DNA from: Polaromonas sp.
Lineage (GTDB): Bacteria; Pseudomonadota; Gammaproteobacteria; Burkholderiales; Burkholderiaceae_C
DNA length: 41,190 nt
Direction: 5' to 3'
Assembly (NCBI GenBank): GCA_025362315.1
Contig: JANYGP010000034.1
Coordinates: 1 to 41,190 of the forward strand
Numbering within the stretch: the stretch's first letter is position 1; every line of letters begins with the position of its first letter. Below, in pieces: positions 1 to 7,301 of this stretch. Below the pieces are notes generated by a model. It did no database searches and was not told where the DNA came from. It saw only the letters and a program-made list of their open reading frames with translations. A program made the translations under genes and the position numbers.

Positions 1-618
1 TTGAAGACATTGTTTGGTTTGCTTAAGCCGCGCCAGGGGCGCATCTTGCTCAAAGGTGAAAACATCGCTGGTTTTACGCAAAAGGAATTGCTGGCAAAAG
101 GGATTGCGTTTGTGCCGCAAGGCCGCAATCTGTTCGGGCAGTTGACTGTGTCCCAGAATTTTGAACTGGGAAGCATCATTTGGCAACAAAACTACCTATG
201 AACGGATGCCGGAGGTTCTTGATTTATTCCCCGGGCTTAAAACGCGATTGCATGCACAGGCTTCTACCCTGTCTGGCGGAGAACAAAAGCAGCTTGAAGT
301 CGGCCGTGCTATGTTGCTGCAGCCAAATGTACTGCTGATTGATGAGCTTTCTGTTGGCCTGTCGCCCATTGTTGTGAAAGATGTTTTTGATCTGCTTGAA
401 AGCTCGCAACACAGGACACACCAGTATTGATGGTCGAACAAAACGTCAAAAGCGCGCTGAAGGTCGCTGACAATGCCATTGCATTGGAGTCAGGCCAACT
501 GGTTTTGCCCAAGAAGTCGTCGGAGTTTTTGCTTGACCCCAATATCGAACGCCTGTTTCTGGGCGGCCCAGCTCTTGAACAGGTTAACCACGAAAAGTCA
601 GCGGCCTGTGGCGTCTAG
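1..618 (+). pseudogene. livF: LivF-type branched-chain amino acid ABC transporter ATPase, 5'-truncated, two frameshifts
   Basis: This is the C-terminal three quarters of a LivF-like ATPase, which would energise uptake of branched-chain amino acids or amides. The Walker A part lies off the window. Reading runs in frame 1 (GRILLKGENI, FVPQGRNLF), then frame 2 from about 165-200 (ERMPEVLDLFPGLK, signature LSGGEQ, Walker B LLIDE), then frame 1 again (PVLMVEQNV, stop at 616-618). The second shift is at 398-402: one more A in the GAAAG run would restore LEKLATQDTPVLMVEQNV. The first shift lies between about 165 and 200. The residue after the Walker B DE is Leu where Pro is usual. Apart from the shifts the family pattern is well kept, so either a recent pseudogene or contig-end indel errors would explain it. 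The 3' end overlaps dps tail to tail by 21 bp. Confidence 0.85.
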
Positions 619-1128
619 TGGCCGACTGGCTTCAAATAGAAACCAGGTACGCCTTTCAGATTCATCGATGTAATTTTCAATCAGGCTGGCAGAGGCAATG
701 TCGTTGCTTTCATCGCAAACATCATGCGCCTCCCGCAGATTTGCCGTGACGTTTTTATTGTCTTCACACAACTCGGCCAGCATGTCTGACGGCTCGACAT
801 ACTCGGCATCATTGTCAACAATGCGCTGAGTCCGGGCAATGTGGCCAATTGATCGCAGGGTGTTTCCACCCAGCTTTCGGATGCGTTCAGCAACTGGGTC
901 CGCCATTGCGTAAATCTGGTCAGCCTGCTCATCCAGCATGACGTGGTAGTCCCGGAAATGAGGGCCAGACATATGCCAGTGAAAGTTTTTTGTCTTCAAA
1001 TACAGGGCAAAAACGTCCGCCAAAATGGCATTTAACGCAACTGCAACATCTTTGGTGTCTTCACTTTTCAAGTCAGTCGGCGTGCGCAGTGGCGGTGCCT
1101 TCAATTTTGGCGCGTTGGTTTTTTTCAT
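598..1128 (-). CDS. dps: Dps-family ferritin-like DNA-protecting protein
   Basis: This 176-residue protein belongs to the Dps/miniferritin family, which stores iron as a dodecamer, oxidises Fe(II) with peroxide and protects DNA. The family ferroxidase pattern is visible: His50 in KNFHWHMSG, His62 in DYHVMLDEQ, and Asp77 and Glu81 in ADPVAERI, followed by the conserved LGG. These positions match E. coli Dps H51, H63, D78 and E82 almost exactly. The N-terminus is basic and flexible (MKKTNAPKLKAPP), as in Dps proteins that bind DNA. The gene diverges from the Crp/Fnr-like regulator across 187 bp. Whether that regulator controls it cannot be told from the sequence. Confidence 0.93.
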   Translation of the reverse strand: MKKTNAPKLKAPPLRTPTDLKSEDTKDVAVALNAILADVFALYLKTKNFHWHMSGPHFRDYHVMLDEQADQIYAMADPVAERIRKLGGNTLRSIGHIARTQRIVDNDAEYVEPSDMLAELCEDNKNVTANLREAHDVCDESNDIASASLIENYIDESERRTWFLFEASRPLDATGR

Positions 1129-1315
1129 GGTACGGGCAGGGTTTGTTAATCAACCTGAATTAACGCAGGTTTTTGGCCGCTGACGTGTCAGTTTTAACGC
1201 CGTTCCGATGACCTCAATTGCTTGAATTTCGATGGAAATGGATGAAATTTACTGGATTTCGAGCGTGCACAAAGGCACATGTTTGACTTATTTTTGTGTT
1301 TACACTTAAGTTCTA

Positions 1316-2017
1316 ATGTCCAGCCCATTGATAAAAAATGATCTTCTTGCTGCAATCGCAGGACAGGACTGGCATCATTGGGAACCATTGCTTGAGCATG
1401 TTGAACTGCCTCTCGGTCACGTGATGTACGAATCTGGCAAGGCTTTGAGTCATGTGTACTTCCCGACAACTTCTATCGTATCGTTGCTCTATGTGCTGGA
1501 AAACGGTGCTTCAGCCGAAATAGCGGTTGTGGGCAACGAAGGATTGGTGGGCGTGTCATTGCTGATGGGGGGCGGTACCACGCCCAGCCGTGCAGTGGTG
1601 CAAATTGCAGGGCATGGCTTTCGCCTGAAAGCTTCTGACTTGAAAATCAAATTTGACCGGGGTGGACCCGTTTTGCATTTGCTGCTGCGCTACACCCAGG
1701 CCTTGATCACGCAGATGTCCCAAACGGCGGTGTGCAATCGCCACCACTCACTTGAACAGCAGCTGTGCCGCTGGCTGCTGTTGAGTCTGGACAGACTAAA
1801 CGGCAACGAACTGGTCATGACGCAGGAACTCATTGCCAACATGCTGGGGGTGCGCCGTGAGGGTGTAACGGACGGTGCATCCAGGTTGCAGCATGCGGGT
1901 TTGATCCGGTACAACCGGGGCTGCATCACAGTCATTGACAGGCCTGGGTTGGAGAAGCGGACGTGTGAGTGTTATGCGGTTGTTAAAAAGGAATACGACC
2001 GGCTGTTGCCACATTAG
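1316..2017 (+). CDS. Crp/Fnr-family transcriptional regulator
   Basis: This 233-residue regulator has an N-terminal cyclic-nucleotide-binding-like beta barrel (about residues 25-130; SHVYFPTTSIVSLLY and AEIAVVGNEGLVG) and a C-terminal winged helix (about 165-225; MTQELIANMLGVRREGV then LQHAGLIRYNRG). It lacks the FNR cysteine cluster and the canonical cAMP-binding Arg-Ser motif, so the ligand is unknown. The subgroup is common in betaproteobacteria as a stand-alone Crp-like regulator. The start at 1316 fits the N-terminus I remember for homologues, although no good Shine-Dalgarno precedes it. A TTGACT at 1283-1288 could be a -35 element, but it lies very close to this start, so a leaderless or shorter product cannot be excluded. 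Confidence 0.88.
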   Translation: MSSPLIKNDLLAAIAGQDWHHWEPLLEHVELPLGHVMYESGKALSHVYFPTTSIVSLLYVLENGASAEIAVVGNEGLVGVSLLMGGGTTPSRAVVQIAGHGFRLKASDLKIKFDRGGPVLHLLLRYTQALITQMSQTAVCNRHHSLEQQLCRWLLLSLDRLNGNELVMTQELIANMLGVRREGVTDGASRLQHAGLIRYNRGCITVIDRPGLEKRTCECYAVVKKEYDRLLPH

Positions 2018-2541
2018 GCACGTTCAATTTCTATTCTTTTTGAGATGATTGCTGCTTGCCAGTACAGAGCAAATTTTGCTTTTGCACCGACATCACTGAA
2101 GGTGGCCGCCAAGTCATTAATCGCGCTTGATTCGCAAACCCCGTTCAAGCCGCTGTTCATTTGCATATATTTCAAAAAAGTAAGACAACGGTATTGAAGG
2201 CTAATCTGGCAGGCCCAGGCTGCATTGACTGCTCACAAAATTGACACGCTTCAAGTTTCCATCATGAAACCCGTGTTCTGCCGCTCCCTGAGAAACTGAG
2301 AAACTGAAAAATACAGTCGTTTAAACGTCGTGGCAGAGCAACATCTTTCAGCTTTATTGTTACGGCCTGTACTTTGAGCGACAACGCACAGTCATTTTTC
2401 ACCTCAAGTCGCCTAATTACTGCATCCGTAAAACTGCATTTAAATGCTTTTTTACAGCCAGAAGCTTTTCATCTCAATCAATTCTTACGCCGTGCATTTT
2501 TAGGTTTGCAGCAATCAGTTGCTGTCCATGGAGGGCCACTT
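2018..2541. other. Intergenic region, mostly unassigned
   Basis: This stretch of about 520 bases separates the Crp-like gene from a small ORF. I see no convincing gene or RNA in it. The open frame of the downstream small gene extends back to a TTG at 2374, but that part has no recognisable protein character. A short tandem repeat of the 8-mer CTGAGAAA occupies 2288-2311 (two exact units and one imperfect). Confidence 0.5.
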
Positions 2542-2826
2542 ATGACGTATCAATGCTCGGAAATAAGGCAGTTGCACAATGAAGTCAACTGGCCAGACAG
2601 CACCTTCACAAAGGTGGATGCCGGTATGCCTGATGAGGATTGGGATGTGCTGTTTCTGGCTGTCCGTACCCGCCTTAAAAACTGCATTGGTATGTCCAGT
2701 TATGCATCGCCAGAGCATTCGACTGACAGCTCTTTGATCGCAACCCAGTCGATTGTCAAAGAATGCATTTATGCCCTTGAAGTGTTTCACACAGCCCTGC
2801 AGCAAAACCGGCACGAATACTTTTAA
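2542..2826 (+). CDS. Small hypothetical protein, 94 aa
   Basis: I do not recognise a named family. The ATG at 2542 is preferred because GGAGGG lies at 2530-2535, at ideal Shine-Dalgarno spacing. A longer frame from TTG at 2374 would add 56 residues of low-complexity look. The product is soluble with no signal peptide or membrane segment. Its features are a PDEDWDVLFLAVRTRLKNCIG segment, a Ser/Thr-rich stretch, and a C-terminal helix with VKECIYALEVFHTALQQNR. It stands alone between a regulator and aroQ, with the 11-bp tandem repeat directly downstream. The Shine-Dalgarno and intact frame support a real gene; function is unknown. Confidence 0.55.
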   Translation: MTYQCSEIRQLHNEVNWPDSTFTKVDAGMPDEDWDVLFLAVRTRLKNCIGMSSYASPEHSTDSSLIATQSIVKECIYALEVFHTALQQNRHEYF

Positions 2827-2830
2827 ATTA

Positions 2831-2860
2831 GGGCTTGTTTGGGGCTTGTTTGGGGCTTGT
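2831..2860 (+). repeat. Tandem repeat, 11-bp unit x ~3
   Basis: Units GGGCTTGTTT, GGGGCTTGTTT and GGGGCTTGT follow each other directly after the small hypothetical gene's stop. This is a likely slippage-prone microrepeat; no function is evident. Confidence 0.8.
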
Positions 2861-3052
2861 ATATGTACGCTGCGTTAGCTGAATTTAAGTTCACGCTTGA
2901 AAATTAACACTGCAATGGGTTGACCTTAGCCAATTGCGGCTACCTGACACTATGGGTCAAGTCAAATCTTGCACCCTGAGTCCACTGAGCCTTCATTGGC
3001 TGCACGGCAAATTTGACAGTCGATAATGGCTTGACAACTTTGAATCAGGCCT

Positions 3053-3499
3053 ATGAAAACCATTCTTGTCTTAAACGGTCCCAATCTGAATTTGCTCGGT
3101 ACGCGTGAGCCTGCAGTGTATGGCGCTCACACTTTGACAAATGTAGAGGCACTTTGCGATGCCGAATGCGCAAAATTCGGGTTCAAAATGGACTTTCGGC
3201 AAAGCAATCATGAAGGCGTGCTGATTGACGCTGTTCAGGAGGCCGGACGGGCGCAAGCTGCAGGCAGCTTGATTGGCATTGTGTTCAATGCTGGCGCCTA
3301 CACCCACACCAGTGTGGCGCTGCATGATGCCGTCAAGGGTTCAGGTGTCACGGTCATTGAGCTGCACATCAGCAATGTCCATGCGCGTGAAGCTTTCAGG
3401 CACCATTCATTTTTGTCGCCTGTGGCCAAAGGAGTGATTGCAGGCTTTGGTGTGGCCGGCTATGCCCTGGCTATTTCAGCCCTTGCTGGCATGTCCTGA
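3053..3499 (+). CDS. aroQ: Type II 3-dehydroquinate dehydratase
   Basis: This cytoplasmic enzyme of the shikimate pathway dehydrates 3-dehydroquinate to 3-dehydroshikimate and forms dodecamers. Its 148 residues match the family length. The signatures are present in order: LNGPNLNLLGTREP with Tyr23 of the flexible catalytic loop, RQSNHEG, NAGAYTHTSVALHDA, and ELHISN followed by RE.FRHHS. The start ATG follows CAGGCCT without a strong ribosome site, but no alternative start fits the N-terminal motif. arfB follows after 15 bp on the same strand, so the two are probably co-transcribed. Confidence 0.96.
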   Translation: MKTILVLNGPNLNLLGTREPAVYGAHTLTNVEALCDAECAKFGFKMDFRQSNHEGVLIDAVQEAGRAQAAGSLIGIVFNAGAYTHTSVALHDAVKGSGVTVIELHISNVHAREAFRHHSFLSPVAKGVIAGFGVAGYALAISALAGMS

Positions 3500-3514
3500 A
3501 AAGCCTGTTTCGCC

Positions 3515-3931
3515 ATGGACCCCGCAGCTGCCTGCCAGATTGACGAGCGTGAAGTTGAGCTCACAGCCATTCGGGCACAAGGCGCAGGCGGGCAAAATGT
3601 CAACAAGGTATCAAGCGCCATCCACCTGCGCTTTGACATCGGCGCATCGTCTTTGCCTGATGATGTGAAAGCCCGATTGTTGGCGCTCAATGACAGCCGC
3701 ATCACTGAAGCGGGCGTGCTAATTCTCAAAGCTCAGCAACACCGCACCCAGGACATGAACCGCAGCGCAGCCCTTGCCAGGCTGCAGGAAATCATTGACA
3801 GCGTTGCCATGCCGCCTAAAAACCGCAGGGCGACCAAACCCACGTTTGCGTCCAGGCAGCGCAGGCTAGAAGGCAAAAGTTTGCGCTCCAGCATCAAGGC
3901 AGGGCGAGGCAAAGGCAGCTCTGATGAGTGA
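3515..3931 (+). CDS. arfB: Peptidyl-tRNA hydrolase ArfB (YaeJ), stalled-ribosome rescue
   Basis: This 138-residue protein of the ArfB/ICT1 class has a release-factor-like domain with the catalytic GGQ at residues 25-27 (AQGAGGQNVNK). Next comes the conserved SSAIHLRFDI segment, then a basic disordered tail (about residues 100-138, rich in Arg and Lys) of the sort that enters the empty mRNA channel of a stalled ribosome. It lacks the codon-recognition domain of RF1/RF2, which separates it from prfA, prfB and prfH. It would release nascent chains from non-stop ribosomes in the cytoplasm. It lies directly behind aroQ. Confidence 0.95.
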   Translation: MDPAAACQIDEREVELTAIRAQGAGGQNVNKVSSAIHLRFDIGASSLPDDVKARLLALNDSRITEAGVLILKAQQHRTQDMNRSAALARLQEIIDSVAMPPKNRRATKPTFASRQRRLEGKSLRSSIKAGRGKGSSDE

Positions 3932-4117
3932 TCAGATAAATCCGTTGTGCCCGCAAGGGCGGGAAGTTGGTGAACAATCCGCCAGTCCCGCGCACGCGGC
4001 AATCCGGTCCGGTCTTTGAGCTGCGAGCAATGTCAACCCTGCGCTCGATCCTCGCTACTGCCGGGGATAACTCACCCATGATGTTCAAATCAGCAAATAT
4101 CATGGTGTTTTAAGCGT

Positions 4118-4166
4118 GTAGCCCAAGTAAATAGGGCGCAAGCAGCTCCTGTAAAAATAGCAAAAA
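4118..4166 (+). repeat. Dispersed ~45-bp repeat, copy 1 (intergenic)
   Basis: The copy reads TAGCCCA, then AAATAGGGCGCAAGCAGCTC, then a T/A-rich end with AAAATAGCAA. It lies just before the patatin-like gene, and its A-rich end adjoins that gene's start region. Other copies are near 11705, 17100, 18008, 23337, 24584, 25706 and 27333. Confidence 0.85.
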
Positions 4167-4181
4167 CCCCCTGATTTCATC

Positions 4182-5255
4182 ATGCAAGCCCTTCGCATTT
4201 ACGCTGGCCCAACAGCTTTTCGGCATTTGACTGCCAACGGATTGCAAGCCGCAGACATCGGTGTGGTGCCCGGCGCAGCAGGCGGCCCAAAAGGTTTGAT
4301 TCTCGGGCCGCTGGACCGCTTTGTTTTTGGCGACTGGTTGAACAAAACAAGCCATGAAGTGCATCTGGTGGGCGCATCGATTGGCGCCTGGCGCATGGCA
4401 ACGGCCTGCCTGGATGACCCAGCAGCGGGCTTCAGGCAACTGGAGCGTGACTACATTGCCCAAAACTATGCGCTCAAGCCGGGTGAAAAGTTTCCATCTG
4501 CTGGCACTGTCAGCGCCGACTTTGGCCGCAAACTGATCAGCTTTTATTCAGGCAAGGTGGCTGGTGTGCTCCGTCACCCGCGCTACAGGCTGCACATCGT
4601 TACGTCACGTGGACGCCATATTTTGGGTCGAGAGCACAGAGTAGTCACGCCGCTGGGCTACCTGGGTGCCTACCTGAGCAACGCCATTGCCCGCAAAGCC
4701 TTGGGCGCCTGGCTGGAGCGGGTTGTGTTTTCAAGTGCTGGTGCAGCACTGCCGTTTGCGGCCAATGATTTCCCCACCCGTCAAATCAGCTTGAGTCTGG
4801 ACAATTTCAACCCCGCTCTGCAGGCCAGCTGCTCCATTCCGTTTGTACTCAGGGCTGTCAACGATATTCCTGGCGCGCCAACGGGAGCGTATTGGGACGG
4901 CGGCATCACCGACTACCACCTGCATTTGAACTATCCGGCCGTCTCAAAAAAGCTTGTGCTGTACCCCCATTTTCAAAAGTCAGTCGTGCCGGGCTGGCTG
5001 GACAAAACCTTGAGGTGGCGACACAAATCCACGCCGTTTTTAAGCAGCATGGTGCTGTTGGCACCCAACCCGGAGTGGGTCAAGACACTGCCCAACAGCA
5101 AGCTGCCAGACAGGAGTGACTTTGCCCATTACGGCACTGATCTGCAGGCGCGAATCAAAGCTTGGGCAGCGGCTGCATCCGCGAGCGAGCAACTGGCCGA
5201 CGAGTGGCAGCAGTGGCTGCGAAGGCCTGATATTGAGCTGGTAGGGGCGCTGTAG
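4182..5255 (+). CDS. Patatin-like phospholipase family protein
   Basis: This 357-residue protein has the patatin Ser-Asp dyad: nucleophile Ser66 in GASIGAW (GxSxG), an upstream Gly-rich oxyanion-hole loop AAGGPKG (about 32-38), and the acid in WDGGITDYH with Asp239. These predict serine hydrolase activity on acyl esters. I see no signal peptide or membrane segment, so it should be cytosolic or membrane-peripheral. The natural substrate is unknown. It stands alone; a copy of the 45-bp repeat runs up to 16 bp before its ATG, so promoter elements may have been altered there. Confidence 0.88.
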   Translation: MQALRIYAGPTAFRHLTANGLQAADIGVVPGAAGGPKGLILGPLDRFVFGDWLNKTSHEVHLVGASIGAWRMATACLDDPAAGFRQLERDYIAQNYALKPGEKFPSAGTVSADFGRKLISFYSGKVAGVLRHPRYRLHIVTSRGRHILGREHRVVTPLGYLGAYLSNAIARKALGAWLERVVFSSAGAALPFAANDFPTRQISLSLDNFNPALQASCSIPFVLRAVNDIPGAPTGAYWDGGITDYHLHLNYPAVSKKLVLYPHFQKSVVPGWLDKTLRWRHKSTPFLSSMVLLAPNPEWVKTLPNSKLPDRSDFAHYGTDLQARIKAWAAAASASEQLADEWQQWLRRPDIELVGAL

Positions 5256-5320
5256 ATCATCCGTTTAATTTTGTGCCTGCATTTGGAAGCATAACTACAG
5301 GAAAATCTCAGAACCAAACC

Positions 5321-5413
5321 ATGGAAGTATTTGCAGTCAGGGATTTGCGTGAACACACCGGCGAGCTGGGCTGGACAAACGCCAGGCTGACCCTTATGCA
5401 CCGGGTGCATTGA
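5321..5413 (+). pseudogene. Remnant of Phd/YefM-like antitoxin N-terminus
   Basis: ATG at 5321 opens a 30-codon frame. Its first 16 residues, MEVFAVRDLREHTGEL, look like the start of a Phd/YefM-type antitoxin, the part that forms the DNA-binding region. The resemblance then stops, and the frame ends at TGA 5411-5413, right against PIN-domain remains. The C-terminal toxin-binding part of the antitoxin is missing. I infer a deletion that removed the end of the antitoxin and the start of the toxin. Confidence 0.5.
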
Positions 5414-5758
5414 TGATTCGTGAATCATCAGGCCCAGTCAGCTCCACGATGATTGCTGACAGTGCCATCAAAGATTTGGACGGCGCTTACGGCATGGGAT
5501 TGGGTTCAGTCGAAGTAGCAGTCTTGACTTATGCCTTGCAACACAACCAGATAGCCTTGGCCGATGAACGCCGCGCCGGGGGAATTGCCTTGTAATTGAA
5601 CGTGGCTCTTGCAGGCAGCAGCGCGGTGTTGCTGTCGCTAAAAATCTGGCGTTGTCGCAAACACTCGCCCCGCACTCGCGGCGTGGGCTGCACATGGCTG
5701 CTTTGTATCAGCAGAACTTTGGGAACAATTGCTGATGGCTGCAAACGAGCCATCCTGA
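5410..5758 (+). pseudogene. Degraded PIN-domain (DUF3368-like) toxin
   Basis: The segment 5413-5595 reads ...IADSAIKDLDGAYGMGLG, then SVEVAVLTYALQHN and ALADERRA. This is the pattern of the second half of a PIN/DUF3368 ribonuclease toxin (GE.EVL.LAL ... DDR.AR). A stop follows at 5593-5595. The C-terminal part reappears as VALAGSSAVLL in frame 1, then, in frame 2 (about 5648-5758), GVVANTRPALAAWAAHG and FVSAELWEQLLMAANEPS. At least one stop and one or more frameshifts interrupt it, and the N-terminal catalytic Asp region is gone. With the antitoxin remnant just upstream, it is a decayed toxin-antitoxin module. Confidence 0.65.
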
Positions 5759-5775
5759 CTTGTGACTTCAGTTAT

Positions 5776-7125
5776 TTAACCCAGCTTTTTGACCAGCACC
5801 TGCGACTTGCGGTCAACGTTGTATTTGCGTTTGCGCGCATCGGGCAGCCAGTCAGGCTCCACCTGCACAAAGCCGCGCTTGATAAACCAGTGCATGGTGC
5901 GTGTTGTCAGCACAAAGATGCTTTGCAGGCCTGCTGCCCGGGCGCGTTGCTCAATGCGTTTTAAAACCTTTTCACCATCGCCCTGGCCCTGCGACTGCGG
6001 CGACACGGTCAGTGCTGCCATTTCTGCAGTTTTTGCTTCAGGGTAGGCGTACAGGGCAGCGCAGGCAAAAATCACGCCGTCGTGCTCAATGATGGTGTAG
6101 TTGGCGGCGTCGCGTTCAATCTCGGTGCGGTCACGCTTGACCAGCGTGCCGTCTTTTTCAAACGGTTCAATCAGCTGCAAAATGCCGCCCACATCGTCTG
6201 CGGTGGCTTCACGCAGCTCTTCAAGTTTTTCATCGATCACCATGGTGCCAATGCCATCGTGCACGTATATCTCCAGCAGCAAAGCACCATCTACAGCAAA
6301 CGGCAAAATGTGACTGCGCTCCACGCCAGACTTGCAAGCCTTGACGCAGTGCTGCAGATAAAAAGCCGTGTCCGTAGGCTGGATTGCATTGGGCAGTTGT
6401 GCCAACAGCTTTTCTGCCGCAGCCAGCGGGAGTTCAGTGTCAATCGGGTTGTCGTCGCTGGCCGGCAAATCCGGGTTCATGCGAATGCCGGGAATCTCTG
6501 TCAAAAAAATCAGCTTGTCGGCACCCAGCTCGATGGCCACGCTGGTAGCGACTTCTTCCATCGTCAGATTGAACGCCTCGCCAGTCGGTGAAAAACCAAA
6601 CGGCGACAGCAGCACCATCGCGCCAAAGTCCAATGTGCGGGTGATGCCCAACGTGTCCACCTTGCGGACCAGACCCGAGTGTTTGAAGTCCACACCATCG
6701 ACGATGCCCACTGGCCGTGCGGTGATGAAGTTGCCTGAAATGACCCGCACTGTGGCCCCGGCCATCGGCGTGTTGGGCAAGCCCTGGCTGAAGGCGGCTT
6801 CAATCTCATAGCGCAGCTGGCCAGCAGCCTCCTGGGCGCTGTCCAGCGCGACCTCGTCGGTGATGCGCATGCCGTGTGAATATTTGGCAACATGCCCTTT
6901 GGCAGCCAGTTGTTCGTTAACTTGCGGCCTGAAGCCATGCACCAGCACAATTTTGACACCCATGCTCTGGATCAGCGCCAGGTCTTGCGCAATGTGCTGC
7001 AATTTGCCCGCAGCAATCGCCTCACCAGCAATGCCGACCACAAAGGTTTTGCCACGGTGCGTGTGAATATACGGCGCTACAGAGCGAAACCACGGCACAA
7101 AGGTGAAATTGAAAACTGCGGACAT
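5776..7125 (-). CDS. argA: Amino-acid N-acetyltransferase (N-acetylglutamate synthase)
   Basis: It catalyses the first step of arginine biosynthesis, acetyl-CoA plus glutamate to N-acetylglutamate, in the cytoplasm. The 449-residue product from ATG 7125 has the two-domain ArgA structure: an amino-acid-kinase-like domain (about 20-290; GKTFVVGIAGEAI, LVHGFRPQ, GADKLIFLTEIPG) and a C-terminal GNAT domain (about 300-449; EMAALTVSPQSQGQGDGEKVL, then HWFIKRGF). The kinase-like domain normally binds arginine for feedback inhibition. The frame stays open upstream to 7299, but the homologous N-terminus begins MSAVFNFTFVPWFRSVAPYI, which sets the start. The GNAT motif has GQGDGEK where GxGxG is usual. 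Confidence 0.94.
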   Translation of the reverse strand: MSAVFNFTFVPWFRSVAPYIHTHRGKTFVVGIAGEAIAAGKLQHIAQDLALIQSMGVKIVLVHGFRPQVNEQLAAKGHVAKYSHGMRITDEVALDSAQEAAGQLRYEIEAAFSQGLPNTPMAGATVRVISGNFITARPVGIVDGVDFKHSGLVRKVDTLGITRTLDFGAMVLLSPFGFSPTGEAFNLTMEEVATSVAIELGADKLIFLTEIPGIRMNPDLPASDDNPIDTELPLAAAEKLLAQLPNAIQPTDTAFYLQHCVKACKSGVERSHILPFAVDGALLLEIYVHDGIGTMVIDEKLEELREATADDVGGILQLIEPFEKDGTLVKRDRTEIERDAANYTIIEHDGVIFACAALYAYPEAKTAEMAALTVSPQSQGQGDGEKVLKRIEQRARAAGLQSIFVLTTRTMHWFIKRGFVQVEPDWLPDARKRKYNVDRKSQVLVKKLG

Positions 7126-7301
7126 GTGTATTGACGTCAGCCCGCAATAAAGTGTGAGCCGGAAGCTGAAAATTAAAGTGTAAGGCACGTCTGGCGATTG
7201 CGGCCCCCAGCCAAAAGGCATGGGAAAGCCAGGGATTGCCTGCAGCTGCCTTGACCGGAAGCATTGAAGGCGGCCATCAAAAGCGCACGGATAATGCACT
7301 G

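Noticed and set aside
7126..7299. N-terminal extension of argA by 58 residues
   Set aside because: The added residues have no family resemblance, and the conserved protein starts at MSAVFNFTFVPWF.
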